From positions 62,001 to 126,000 of the forward strand of contig NZ_FOVR01000014.1 in assembly GCF_900115225.1 (NCBI RefSeq): a stretch of DNA of 64,000 bases. The letters are read 5' to 3'. The stretch is from Cohaesibacter marisflavi. Its GTDB lineage: Bacteria > Pseudomonadota > Alphaproteobacteria > Rhizobiales > Cohaesibacteraceae. Below, one piece after another: positions 1 through 8,622 of this stretch. Position 1 is the first letter of the stretch; each line of letters starts with the position of its first letter. The position numbers and the translations under genes are program-made. The notes under the pieces were generated by a model, which worked only from the letters and a program-made list of their open reading frames with translations, did no database searches and had not been told where the DNA came from.

Positions 1-1089
1 GCTGATCTGGCCTTCGAAACCAAAGACCCCACACTCTGGATCGCGCTGGAAAAGTTGTTTGCGCACATGACATCCAAGCTGCTCTATGTCACAGGTGGCA
101 TCGGCTCTTCGGGCGACAATGAAGGCTTTACGCGGGATTTTGATCTACCCAACGAAACCGCCTATGCGGAAACATGCGCGGCCATCGCCCTAGGTTTCTG
201 GGTGAGCCGCATGGCCCAGATTGATCTTGATTCCCGCTATACCGATATCCTCGAGCTGATCGCCTATAATGGCGCCCTATCTGGCATCGCGCGGGATGGG
301 GAGCATTATTTCTACGAGAATGTGCTCGAAAGCCATGGCCAGCACCGGCGCTGGAAATGGCACTACTGCCCCTGTTGTCCCACCAATATCGCCCGCTTCA
401 TCGCCTCGCTGGGAGGGTATGTCTATAGCAGCACCGACGACGCAGTGGCCGTTCATCTCTACGCCGCCAGTAAAGCCGACATTATGCTGAGTGAGCGGCC
501 TGTGCGCATCACGCAGAAAACCGCCTACCCCTGGGATGGCGATATCCGCCTCAGCCTTGATCTCGACGAATCCTTGGACTTTACGGTGCATCTGCGCATC
601 CCCGGCTGGTGCGACAAGGCAAGCATCGAAGTAAATGGAGAGGCCATCAATCTTTCAGATGTCACAATCAAGGGCTATGCCAACCTGACCCGCCGGTGGC
701 AGAGAGGCGATGAAATCCGACTGATTTTGCCCATGCCCACCGTACGGCTCTATGCCCATCCCGATGTTTCGGAAGATTTTGGCCGCGTTGCCATCAAGCG
801 CGGACCACTTGTCTATTGCGCCGAAGAAGCTGATCTGGGCTTTCCACCCCAGCGCCTGCGTTTGCCCGCCGAAGCTGCTTTCAAGGCCTCATTCGCAGAA
901 GACCTTCTGGGCGGCGCAATAGTTCTGACATGCGATGCCTTGGCAGCAGACGAAACAAACTGGGGCAACGGGCTTTATTCAAAAAGCAAGGCGCGCATGA
1001 TGGAGACCACATTGACAGCCATTCCCTATCATCTGTGGGCCAACAGGCAAAAAGGGGGCATGATGGTCTGGCTGCAGGAAGAAGCCTGA
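1..1089 (+). CDS. GH127 beta-L-arabinofuranosidase, 5'-truncated by the window edge
   Basis: The reading frame is open from the first base, so the N-terminal part lies outside the window and 362 residues remain. The family removes terminal beta-L-arabinofuranose from arabino-oligosaccharides using a zinc-bound cysteine nucleophile. The visible residues fit this: the AETCA stretch (Glu and Cys, near base 170) and the CPCCPTN stretch (two adjacent cysteines, near base 370) correspond to the Glu-Cys and Cys-Cys zinc and catalytic positions of HypBA1-type enzymes. The rest is beta-rich with a sandwich-like C-terminus. An arabinose-type ABC transporter and AraC regulator lie downstream, consistent with L-arabinoside use. 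The family is secure; the exact substrate is inferred. Confidence 0.85.
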   Translation, partial: ADLAFETKDPTLWIALEKLFAHMTSKLLYVTGGIGSSGDNEGFTRDFDLPNETAYAETCAAIALGFWVSRMAQIDLDSRYTDILELIAYNGALSGIARDGEHYFYENVLESHGQHRRWKWHYCPCCPTNIARFIASLGGYVYSSTDDAVAVHLYAASKADIMLSERPVRITQKTAYPWDGDIRLSLDLDESLDFTVHLRIPGWCDKASIEVNGEAINLSDVTIKGYANLTRRWQRGDEIRLILPMPTVRLYAHPDVSEDFGRVAIKRGPLVYCAEEADLGFPPQRLRLPAEAAFKASFAEDLLGGAIVLTCDALAADETNWGNGLYSKSKARMMETTLTAIPYHLWANRQKGGMMVWLQEEA

Positions 1090-1156
1090 ACCGATCAATC
1101 CGAAATAAGAAAAAATATTCACCAAGAGAGCAGGAGCAGGCCTCGTCAAGCGTGAC

Positions 1157-2941
1157 TCAAAGGGTCAGCTCTCCACCAACAGCCTTGTTCCTGCCTCCCT
1201 GCTTTGCCGCATAAAGCATCTTGTCACAGGCCTGAATGACCGTATCTTCATCAGGCAGGCTTTTGCCCCTGAAATGATAGGTCATGAAACCAATGCTGAC
1301 GGTCAGTTGGGAAGAAATATCTGAGCGTTCATGCGCAATTCCAGCCGCTTTCACATTCTCTTGCAAGCGACCAACCAGATGGCGTGCACCGCTGAAATCA
1401 GTGGCGGGCAGCAGACAACACATTTCCTCTCCACCATAGCGGAAAGCCATGTCTGACGTGCGCAGAAGGGTATCCCGGACAATGGCGCCAACCTTTTCAA
1501 GACAATCGTCCCCCGCCACATGGCCATAAAGATCGTTATATTGCTTGAAATAGTCGATATCGATCAGAAGCAGCGACATCGGCTCCAAAGAGCGCACATG
1601 GCGGCGCAGCTCGCTTTTCATCATCACATCAAAGGAACGGCGGTTGAGCAACCCAGTCATGCTGTCCAGAACCGCCATTTCATACAAGGCCCGATTGGAT
1701 TCCTCCAGTTCGCGCGACGTGGCAGAGATCAGGTTGGTCAGAATCTTGAGTGTCTTGATGGACTGCAGCTCTTCTTCGGAATGCTGTTGGGCAGGCACGC
1801 CCCATTGCACCGGTTTTTCCTTTTTACTGCCTTCCGACAAGACCAGCATGGTCATATTCTGGATCAGCGAAACACTGGAATGGTTGCCTCCGGAGTAGAA
1901 TTCCGATGAGGTAAAAAAGCCCGTGCTGTCGCATAGATGACTAAAGCCCTGCGTCTCATCGGAAATCTTGTTGCCAAGGATCATTTTTCGTCCGGAGCAG
2001 GAAAAAAAGAAGATGGCGTCCGGCTTCAGGGTCGCAACGCGGCTCTGCATCTGCTTGAGATCCTGATGCAGTTTGGAAATGTCGCAAAAGCTGAACTTGA
2101 TCTTTTCACCTTCCTTGAAGGGAAACAGAAACTCGATCGCACCATCTGGATGATAGGTAACCGGCACATTTTTCATCAAGATGCCGTCCCGAACACAGGT
2201 CAGGGGAAATTCCAGCGTCGGATTTTGCAATTTTGCCAGATCGATATCGACCCCGAGATAATGCTTGTAGGTATCGATGACACTGCGTTCATCAATTTCA
2301 TAAACCCGCTCCCCTTCAGCTCTGGTGATCTGCATTTCTCTGCCGATCTGCTCCCAACCATCTATCCGCAGGCTTTCCGCGTGTAGATCGGGGCCTGCCA
2401 GGGTTGCAATCACAGAGCCATGGCTGGAAAGAAAATGCTCGGTAAAGACAAAGGTATCAATATATTCATCCCCGACGCCAGCCTGCCCTCCGGCAAGCAC
2501 AAGACCGGGATTCTCAACTCCGATGGCCTGAATAAAATCAAGGCTGCGCTGCAAATGGCCATCCGTAGCACCACAGCGAAACAGAATGGCAGCAGTTGCC
2601 CCCTGAGCGCTGATCTCCTTGGCAAATCGGTGCGTCGCCTCTGGCTTGCTATCATCGGCATAAAGTGTCTTGACCTTGGTGTCTTCAAAAACAGACAGAC
2701 TGAGGACAATCGTATTTTGCGAGGTGGTCTTTCCCAGTATCTCGCCTTCGGTCGTCGCCCCCAGAATGGCCACGCCGGGAAAGGCATTCACCAGAACAGC
2801 CTGCAGGCTCTGCAGAGAGTCGCGCCCGCATCCACCGGCGTAAACCTGGATGAGTATCTGGTCACGAGGCACATCTGCAACCATTTGTAGTAAAACGTCC
2901 AAATCATCACTACTTCTATATAGTATATTTAGACATTTCAT
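1157..2941 (-). CDS. FIST sensor domain - GGDEF diguanylate cyclase
   Basis: A soluble 594-residue protein. Residues about 1-390 match the FIST N and FIST C sensory domains (small-ligand sensing, proposed for amino acids); a short helical linker near 405-430 leads into a C-terminal GGDEF domain that makes c-di-GMP. The active-site loop reads RYGGEEM, so the last position is Met instead of the usual Phe. Five residues before it lies RTSD, a good RxxD inhibitory I-site, so product feedback is likely. There is no signal peptide or membrane segment, so sensing should be cytoplasmic. It stands alone, convergent with the GH127 gene. BcsA with its PilZ domain, encoded 23 kb away, is a possible effector, but no link is shown. 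Confidence 0.85.
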   Translation of the reverse strand: MKCLNILYRSSDDLDVLLQMVADVPRDQILIQVYAGGCGRDSLQSLQAVLVNAFPGVAILGATTEGEILGKTTSQNTIVLSLSVFEDTKVKTLYADDSKPEATHRFAKEISAQGATAAILFRCGATDGHLQRSLDFIQAIGVENPGLVLAGGQAGVGDEYIDTFVFTEHFLSSHGSVIATLAGPDLHAESLRIDGWEQIGREMQITRAEGERVYEIDERSVIDTYKHYLGVDIDLAKLQNPTLEFPLTCVRDGILMKNVPVTYHPDGAIEFLFPFKEGEKIKFSFCDISKLHQDLKQMQSRVATLKPDAIFFFSCSGRKMILGNKISDETQGFSHLCDSTGFFTSSEFYSGGNHSSVSLIQNMTMLVLSEGSKKEKPVQWGVPAQQHSEEELQSIKTLKILTNLISATSRELEESNRALYEMAVLDSMTGLLNRRSFDVMMKSELRRHVRSLEPMSLLLIDIDYFKQYNDLYGHVAGDDCLEKVGAIVRDTLLRTSDMAFRYGGEEMCCLLPATDFSGARHLVGRLQENVKAAGIAHERSDISSQLTVSIGFMTYHFRGKSLPDEDTVIQACDKMLYAAKQGGRNKAVGGELTL

Positions 2942-3159
2942 GCGTTTAGCCTCAATATTGGCGCTTTGTTTTTATGTTTCTCTATCAACTATTCCATCAA
3001 ATAGCTAAAAGAACATATATACAGAGCGGTCCATATCCACAGTCCGTGAAAATATCCTTACCCTCATCATCATGTGTGCAAGAAAAGGCGTGCTAAACCC
3101 TACGCATTAGCCCGCATCAAAATGGAACAAACCCTAGAAAGAAAAACCCAAAGGCCTAT
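2942..3159. other. Intergenic gap between nikR and the FIST-GGDEF gene
   Basis: An AT-rich gap of 218 bases. It should hold the minus-strand promoter of the FIST-GGDEF gene and the 3' end of the nikR transcript. I see no convincing hairpin terminator, small gene or repeat here. Confidence 0.4.
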
Positions 3160-3642
3160 TTAGAAGCTCTCGCGCACCTTGAGATGCACATGCTCCTTGG
3201 GGTCCGATTCGGCATGCGAATGCTGCTGCACATCCTCATCCACCGGAGTGAGAGAGGCAGCCCCGTGCTTGATCCCGCGCTCCAGAAACAAGGCTTGTGC
3301 GTAATCATTCACCTGCTCGACAGACCCCCGCAATACAGTCACATCAAAGGCATGATCATGGTCGATGGGCAGGCTCGTGGAATACAGAATCTGCCCGTGC
3401 CTGTCGTGCCGCCCCCGTTGTAACTTCTTCTCCAGCCCGACAACGGAATGATCCACGGTGCAGGACACAACGGCGATACAATTGGCTGTCTGCTCTTCTG
3501 CCGGCATGGCAGCAAGCCCTCGCCGGATCAGGTCTCTTATGGCCTCTGAGCGATTGGAAGCACCCGAGCGGGCAATGAAACGATCCAGAACCTCTGTCAA
3601 TTCTGCGTCCAGAGTGATGGTTGTCCGCGTCATGCTGTTCAT
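3160..3642 (-). CDS. nikR: NikR-family nickel-responsive ribbon-helix-helix repressor with altered metal site
   Basis: A 160-residue protein with an N-terminal ribbon-helix-helix domain (residues 4-45, TRTTITLDAEL followed by NRSEAIRDLIR) and an ACT-like metal-binding domain (about 55-135). The DNA-contacting Arg-Thr-Thr strand of E. coli NikR is kept, and a perfect NikR operator lies between this gene and nikK. Ungapped alignment to E. coli NikR keeps His76 (His79 here), but His87, His89 and Cys95 become Ser90, Pro92 and Ala98, so the standard square-planar nickel site is lost. A His-rich tail (QQHSHAESDPKEHVH) follows. The ATG at 3642 is preferred because a GAGA sits 5 bases upstream; 3633 would match the E. 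coli start. Confidence 0.85.
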   Translation of the reverse strand: MNSMTRTTITLDAELTEVLDRFIARSGASNRSEAIRDLIRRGLAAMPAEEQTANCIAVVSCTVDHSVVGLEKKLQRGRHDRHGQILYSTSLPIDHDHAFDVTVLRGSVEQVNDYAQALFLERGIKHGAASLTPVDEDVQQHSHAESDPKEHVHLKVRESF

Positions 3643-3845
3643 GTCAATCTCGTTTCTTCTCACGCGTGGCTCGAAGGGCTTCAAGCAGGGCTGTAACCAT
3701 TTGATAAATACACATTCAGATCCGTTTGTAAAACCGCTATTCGACCTAGAGGCACAGCTGCAGAGCGGAGATCATGGCGGATACGGCATGTGATTTTATC
3801 TCTCTTGTCCAAAAGCAGCAGGAAGTGCTTGAACAAGGGTCAATA

Positions 3846-3873
3846 GTATGATCAATTATCCAAAATTTCATAC
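3846..3873. promoter_or_regulatory. NikR operator (GTATGA-N16-TCATAC)
   Basis: Both half-sites match the E. coli NikR consensus exactly with the exact 16-base spacing: GTATGA at 3846-3851 and TCATAC at 3868-3873. The site ends two bases before the AAAGG ribosome site of nikK, so binding should block transcription of nikKMLQ. It may also affect divergent nikR. Confidence 0.9.
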
Positions 3874-3887
3874 TCAAAGGTTTTCCC

Positions 3888-4661
3888 ATGCGTCCTCTTG
3901 CCCCTTCCTTCGCTGCGCTCGCTTGTCTTGCCCTTTTTTCCGCTCCGGCCTTGGCCCATTTTCAGGAAGTCATTCCCTCCGCAGATGTCCTGCCCGAAGG
4001 CGGTGAAGTGAACATCGATATGGTCTTCACCCACCCCTTTGAAGGCGGACCGGTTATGGAAATGAAAAAACCCGTCAAAATGGGTGTTTTCAAAGCTGGC
4101 ACAACAACCGACCTGTTGCCCCGGATCAAGCAATCCGAAATCGATGGAAAGACCACATGGAGCCTTGAAACAGAGCTTGTTGAGCCGGGGGCATCGATTT
4201 TCTACGTCGAACCGCAGCCCTATTGGGAACCTGCTGAAGGCAAATATATCATTCATTACGCCAAGGTCGTCGTGGACAATTATGCATCCGGAGAAGGCTG
4301 GGATGAACTCGTCGGCTTGCCGGTAGAAATCCAGCCGCTCACGCGTCCAACCGGCCTGTGGGCAGGCAATGTCTTTTCCGGCGTGGTGCTAAAGGAGGGA
4401 AATCCTGTACCGTTCGCCGAAATCGAGGTTGAGTTTATCAATGACGCCTCTATAACAGCCCCTAACGATGCCTTCATTACGCAAGTGATCAAAGCCGATG
4501 CCAACGGCACCTTTACCTATGCCATGCCACGCGCAGGCTGGTGGGGATTTGCCGCGCTGGTCGAAGGCGATGAGCCAATGTCCTCGCCAGAGGGCAAGGA
4601 CGTGCCGGTAGAACTGGGCGCCCTGATGTGGGTAAAAACGACAGATATGAGCGGGAAATAA
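3888..4661 (+). CDS. nikK: NikK, periplasmic DUF4198 component of nickel uptake
   Basis: A 257-residue DUF4198-family protein, first gene of a nikKMLQ operon. The signal peptide (about residues 1-23) ends in ALA, which would leave a mature N-terminal His (HFQEV), a placement often seen in extracytoplasmic metal-binding components. NikK accompanies NikM-type ECF nickel transporters in proteobacteria and is thought to capture or deliver Ni(II). AAAGG at 3876-3880 is the ribosome site, directly after the NikR operator. The stop lies 5 bases before nikM. Confidence 0.8.
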   Translation: MRPLAPSFAALACLALFSAPALAHFQEVIPSADVLPEGGEVNIDMVFTHPFEGGPVMEMKKPVKMGVFKAGTTTDLLPRIKQSEIDGKTTWSLETELVEPGASIFYVEPQPYWEPAEGKYIIHYAKVVVDNYASGEGWDELVGLPVEIQPLTRPTGLWAGNVFSGVVLKEGNPVPFAEIEVEFINDASITAPNDAFITQVIKADANGTFTYAMPRAGWWGFAALVEGDEPMSSPEGKDVPVELGALMWVKTTDMSGK

Positions 4662-4666
4662 GCGCC

Positions 4667-5293
4667 ATGGCACATATCCCTGACGGCATACTCAGTGCAC
4701 CGGTCCTGATTGGCGGCGCTGCTGTGGCCCTTGGCGGCGTAACGCTGGGGCTGCGCAGCTTGAGTGATCGGGCCATTCCCCGCGCGGCCATTCTGTCGGC
4801 AGCCTTTTTTACAGCATCGCTGATTTCCGTGCCCGTCGGCCCGTCGAGTGTGCATCTTTTATTGTCAGGGCTTATGGGCATCATGCTTGGCATTGCCATT
4901 TTCCCCGCCGTCGGGGTTGCCCTCATTTTGCAGGCTTTGCTGTTCGGCTTTGGCGGCCTGACGACATTGGGCGTCAACACCGTCAATATCGCCCTGCCCG
5001 GCTTTATCCTTGCCATGGCCATCGGCCCGATCATCCGCTCGTCCCACTCCAGCGCCATGCGGGCAGGCCTGTCTGCTCTTATCGGGGCCTTGTCTGTCTT
5101 GGGAACCGGAGGTCTTGTCGCCCTCTCGCTGGCGCTCTCGGCACCGGAATATACACCCGTCGCCAGCGTCTTGTTGGCCACCTATCTGCCGCTGGCGCTG
5201 GCTGAAGCTTTCGTCACGGCGGCAGTGGTAGGCTTTCTCTCTCGCGTTCAGCCCGACGCATTGAGTCTTGCAACCGGAGCTGCGGCTTCATGA
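4667..5293 (+). CDS. nikM: NikM/CbiM-type substrate-binding membrane protein of the ECF nickel transporter
   Basis: A 208-residue integral membrane protein with several hydrophobic helices. It starts MAHIPDG; the family signature is MHIPDG, in which the N-terminal amine and His2 bind Ni or Co. Here an Ala precedes the His, so Met removal would recreate a His at position 2. The start at 4667 is chosen because this motif must be N-terminal; an in-frame ATG at 4628 lies inside nikK. The gene overlaps nikL by 4 bases. The NikR operator upstream makes nickel the likely substrate over cobalt. Confidence 0.88.
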   Translation: MAHIPDGILSAPVLIGGAAVALGGVTLGLRSLSDRAIPRAAILSAAFFTASLISVPVGPSSVHLLLSGLMGIMLGIAIFPAVGVALILQALLFGFGGLTTLGVNTVNIALPGFILAMAIGPIIRSSHSSAMRAGLSALIGALSVLGTGGLVALSLALSAPEYTPVASVLLATYLPLALAEAFVTAAVVGFLSRVQPDALSLATGAAAS

Positions 5294-5877
5294 TGCGGTT
5301 TCTATTCATTGCCCTTGCATCCCTTGCGCTCTTCGCAAGCCCGGCCAACGCGCACAAACTGAAAGTCTTTGCCACCGTCAAGGGCGATCATATCGCCGGA
5401 TATGCCTTTTTCATAGGCGGTGGCCGTGCGCAAGGGACCAAATGGATAGCCAAAGATGCCTCCGGCGCCATAGTGGCCGAAGGCACCACGGACATGGAAG
5501 GGACCTATGATTTCGCCCCTCCCAATCCCGCTTCGTCTGACATCACCATCACGGTCAACACACAGGAAGGCCATATCGCCTCCGCTCATGTTGCGGCAGA
5601 CCGCTTGGGTGGCACAAGCATGCATACCCCTCAAACCGGCTCGCAAGACAACGTCCTTCAAACATCCCCTGCCAACCCGGCAGAGGCAAAACCCCAACTC
5701 CCGTCTACATCTCAACTGGAGCCGATGATCGAAGCGGCGGTTCAGCGACAGGTCGAGCCGCTTCTGGAGCGCATCGAGCAAATGGACAGCCATATGCGCT
5801 TTACCGATATCATTTCGGGCATCTTTCTCATCATCGGGCTTGCGGGAATTGGTCTATGGGCACGGTCTCGCCGATGA
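5290..5877 (+). CDS. nikL: NikL, accessory component of the nickel ECF transporter
   Basis: A 195-residue protein with a signal peptide (residues 1-22, ending ANA, followed by a mature N-terminal His: HKLKVF), a beta-rich domain to about residue 95, a Pro/Ser-rich linker, a short coiled coil (about 145-165) and a C-terminal membrane helix (about 172-192). This layout fits NikL, which takes the place of CbiN/NikN in many proteobacterial nickel clusters. It overlaps nikM upstream and nikQ downstream by 4 bases each, so translation is probably coupled. Confidence 0.75.
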   Translation: MMRFLFIALASLALFASPANAHKLKVFATVKGDHIAGYAFFIGGGRAQGTKWIAKDASGAIVAEGTTDMEGTYDFAPPNPASSDITITVNTQEGHIASAHVAADRLGGTSMHTPQTGSQDNVLQTSPANPAEAKPQLPSTSQLEPMIEAAVQRQVEPLLERIEQMDSHMRFTDIISGIFLIIGLAGIGLWARSRR

Positions 5878-6602
5878 GACCAAGTCTGCTGCCAGAAGAC
5901 CTGCGGATTCGGTTGATTGTCGTCTTTCTGGCGGTTTGTATCTTTTCCCAATTACAGAGCCTTGAGACGGCCTTCTTCGCCTTTATCGGGAGCCTCATTC
6001 TTGGCGCGACCGAAAGAATCGAGCGCAGCCTATGGCGACGGCTGATGCATGTCGAAGGCTTCGTGTTGCTGATTTTCATCACGATGCCCTTCCTCATACC
6101 CGGCCCCTCCCTTTTCAGCATCGGCCCCTTGCAAGCCTCTCTGGAAGGCGTGGCGAGAGCTGCATTGATCGGCTGCAAGGTCTCGGCGTCGGTTCTGCTT
6201 TTGATGGTCTTTCTTGGCCCCATAGAGCCAATCCGCCTTGGCGCAGCACTCTATGCTCTGAAACTGCCGGAAAGTCTGGTGCGCCTGTTTGTCATGACAG
6301 TGCGCTATGTGTCGGTTATCCGCATGGAGGCAACACGTCTGCACAAGGCCATGAGGGCAAGGGCCTTTCAACCGGGCACAAACCGTCACACTTACACCAG
6401 CTATGGCAACCTGATCGGCATGCTTCTGGTCCGCTCCCTTGATCGGGCGCACAGAGTGGAAAATGCCATGCTCTGTAGAGGCTATAATGGCCGTTACCCC
6501 TATGCCGAATTGAGCGCGCCAAAACCAATGGATTGGTTTTCCGGCTCCATTCTCATGGCGTTGGCGCTCGGTATTCTCCTCATGGACAAGATCCCTTTCT
6601 AG
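5874..6602 (+). CDS. nikQ: NikQ/CbiQ-type transmembrane coupling protein (ECF T component)
   Basis: A 242-residue membrane protein. The cytoplasmic coupling helices that dock on the ATPase are visible as AMRARAF (near residue 155) and AMLCRGY (near 195), the paired Ala-Arg-Gly-type motifs of T components. ATG at 5874 overlaps the nikL stop as ATGA; an upstream in-frame ATG at 5856 is less likely. The ATPase gene nikO, usually next, is absent: the following gene is on the opposite strand. The ATPase must be encoded elsewhere or be shared, unless the system works without one. Confidence 0.85.
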   Translation: MRPSLLPEDLRIRLIVVFLAVCIFSQLQSLETAFFAFIGSLILGATERIERSLWRRLMHVEGFVLLIFITMPFLIPGPSLFSIGPLQASLEGVARAALIGCKVSASVLLLMVFLGPIEPIRLGAALYALKLPESLVRLFVMTVRYVSVIRMEATRLHKAMRARAFQPGTNRHTYTSYGNLIGMLLVRSLDRAHRVENAMLCRGYNGRYPYAELSAPKPMDWFSGSILMALALGILLMDKIPF

Positions 6603-6639
6603 GAGGCCCAAGTCCACCCTCGCGCTTCCCATAAGCCCC

Positions 6640-7545
6640 TCAGCCCATCCGAGGCTGTAGGCGCATCGATCCGCTGAGAATCTCACCGGATTCAAGCAGA
6701 CGCAAGCCAGCCAGTCCCTCCTGATTATGCGCATCCACCGCATGGGACATCGGTTCGAAACAGAAAAAATCCTTTTGGTAGGTTGGATCAAAGGAGATAT
6801 CAGACACAAAAATCTGATAGCGCGTAAACAGATCGCTCGCCCTGATCTCCAACATCAGATTGTCGTCAGGCCATGCAATTTCGGCCAACCCATCCCATCC
6901 TTCAAAGCCGTTATTCACCCAATGATCCGGCAGAGACTGGGCCTCATTGAAATCCAGCGCACGAGGAAGAGCCTCTCTAGACCCCGGTAGCCGGTCACTC
7001 TCTTCAGTCCAATAGTGAGAGGCGCCAGCGGTCAATCTGGTCCGGGAAGTCAAAGGAAAGAAGGGGTGCCAGCCGAGCCCAAAGGGAAGGGTCTCATCCC
7101 CCAGATTGGTCACAGTGAGTGTGAGGATCAATCCCTCATCATCAAGCGTAATATCCTCGGTCGCCCGATACACATAAGGAGACGAAGTGCCCTCTGCGTC
7201 CTGTTGCTTTTCGAAAGAGAGCCGGCAGCGACTTTGCGCGTGCTCGACAATTTGCCACTCCCCCAACCAGCCATCCCCGTGCAGGTAGAATGGGTCATCA
7301 TCCGTGTTGGCAAGAAAGACATGATGCTTCCCCGCGAGCGAGAAGCCATTGCCTCTGACGCGATTGCCAAACGGCACAAGAGGAAAGCAGCCCGACAGGT
7401 CTGCCCCGTCGCTTGCACCATCGCCCCTTGTCTGAAGCAACGGAAAAGTCCGGCCCTGATGCCGCATCTCAAAGGACCAGAGCGCCCCGCCCCGCGGTGA
7501 GAGCGTTGCGGAAAAGTCTCCATGGTCCAGAGCAATCAGGGACAT
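6640..7545 (-). CDS. Aldose 1-epimerase (galactose mutarotase-like)
   Basis: A 301-residue protein of the aldose 1-epimerase superfamily, which interconverts alpha and beta anomers of free sugars. Visible features are the N-terminal strand with SPRGGALWSF, the FPLVPFGNRVRG substrate-site Arg loop (near residue 57) and GLGWHPFFPL (near 155), whose His is the usual catalytic position. It is the last gene of the arabinose-type transporter cluster, with an AAGGA ribosome site just after an intercistronic hairpin. Sugar specificity cannot be read from sequence. Confidence 0.8.
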   Translation of the reverse strand: MSLIALDHGDFSATLSPRGGALWSFEMRHQGRTFPLLQTRGDGASDGADLSGCFPLVPFGNRVRGNGFSLAGKHHVFLANTDDDPFYLHGDGWLGEWQIVEHAQSRCRLSFEKQQDAEGTSSPYVYRATEDITLDDEGLILTLTVTNLGDETLPFGLGWHPFFPLTSRTRLTAGASHYWTEESDRLPGSREALPRALDFNEAQSLPDHWVNNGFEGWDGLAEIAWPDDNLMLEIRASDLFTRYQIFVSDISFDPTYQKDFFCFEPMSHAVDAHNQEGLAGLRLLESGEILSGSMRLQPRMG

Positions 7546-7572
7546 GCCGCTTCATCCATTCCTTAATGAAAG

Positions 7573-7601
7573 ACAAGCGGGGGCTCAAAGCGCCCGCTTG
7601 T
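7573..7601 (-). terminator. Intercistronic hairpin after the permease gene
   Basis: Perfect 9-base arms (ACAAGCGGG and CCCGCTTGT) with an 11-base loop lie between the permease stop and the epimerase gene. On the minus strand the run after the stem is CTTTCATT, too poor in T for a strong terminator, so it probably attenuates or protects the upstream mRNA end. Confidence 0.5.
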
Positions 7602-7609
7602 AATAGTTT

Positions 7610-8608
7610 TTATTGTCTGTTCTGCTGGAACTCGGCAAAGACCACAGCAAGGATCAGCAGCGATCCCTTGGCCAGCAACTGATAGAAGGTGGGTACCGAG
7701 GTTAGGATCATGCCGTTGTTGAGGATGCCGATAACGGCAACACCAAGCAAAGCGCCGATGACACTGCCTTTGCCGCCCTGCATGGCACATCCCCCCAGGA
7801 ATGCAGCCGTAATGGCCTCAAGCTCCAATCCTTGCGACCCGGAAATCGGCTGACCGGACCCGGTACGGGCGGCAAGCAGAATACCTCCGATGCCAGCAAC
7901 CGCACCACTCATCACGAAAGTACCGATGCTGTAACGGCTGAGATTGATGCCCGCGAAGCGCGCTACAATCGGATTGCCGCCAATGGCATAGAAGTTTCGA
8001 CCCACGATGGATTTCGACAGGAAGATATGGAAAACAATCGCAGTCAGGATCAGAATCCATATCGGCATTGGAATACCCAGAAAACGGCCAATACCGATCA
8101 GGCGGAAGGTATCATTGAAGATCGAAATCGACTGGCCATCGGAGATGATGAAGGCAACCCCGCGGAAAATAGCCATGGTGCCCAACGTGACGATGATATG
8201 ATTGACGCGGCCGTAGGTAATGATCGTTCCGTTGAAAAGACCGGCCAACGCACCAACAAGAATGCCGAAAAAGATGCCCAGAGTGGCCGAGTCCGTCGCC
8301 TGAATGGCCGTTGCAGTCGCCACCGTCGTCAGTCCGACGATGGAGCCTACCGAAATATCCATGCGTCCGGAGATCACTACAGCGGTCTGGGATATGGCCA
8401 GCACGCCCAGAATGGCAATCCCCATCCCCATATTCAGGAAATTCCGCATGGAGAAGAAGACATCCCCGCGCAACGTACCAAACAGTACGAGAAGAACGAG
8501 CAGAGCCAGAATAAGGCTCATATTGTGAATGCCGATGCGGCCGGCGGTTGCTTCATAGAAGGTCTCGCGCGCATTGGCACTGCTTGTATTTAGTGTTTCA
8601 TCAGACAT
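7610..8608 (-). CDS. CUT2-type sugar ABC transporter permease (arabinose/ribose type)
   Basis: A 332-residue polytopic membrane protein of the RbsC/AraH family. The middle stretch VISGRMDISVGSIVGL and the GRNFYAIGGNPIVARFAGI region are the conserved segments of CUT2 permeases. ATG at 8608 is preferred because GAAGGGG precedes it; a TTG at 8626 overlapping the ATPase stop is possible but poorer. It works with the ATPase and binding protein encoded just upstream. The substrate is probably a pentose, judged from the binding protein. Confidence 0.9.
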   Translation of the reverse strand: MSDETLNTSSANARETFYEATAGRIGIHNMSLILALLVLLVLFGTLRGDVFFSMRNFLNMGMGIAILGVLAISQTAVVISGRMDISVGSIVGLTTVATATAIQATDSATLGIFFGILVGALAGLFNGTIITYGRVNHIIVTLGTMAIFRGVAFIISDGQSISIFNDTFRLIGIGRFLGIPMPIWILILTAIVFHIFLSKSIVGRNFYAIGGNPIVARFAGINLSRYSIGTFVMSGAVAGIGGILLAARTGSGQPISGSQGLELEAITAAFLGGCAMQGGKGSVIGALLGVAVIGILNNGMILTSVPTFYQLLAKGSLLILAVVFAEFQQNRQ

Positions 8609-8622
8609 AGTCAGGGTCCCCT

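Noticed and set aside
7832-8593. 253-codon plus-strand frame opposite the sugar permease gene
   Set aside because: It is fully antisense to a clear RbsC-like permease; its composition, rich in His, Asn, Asp and Gln, is typical of a shadow frame.
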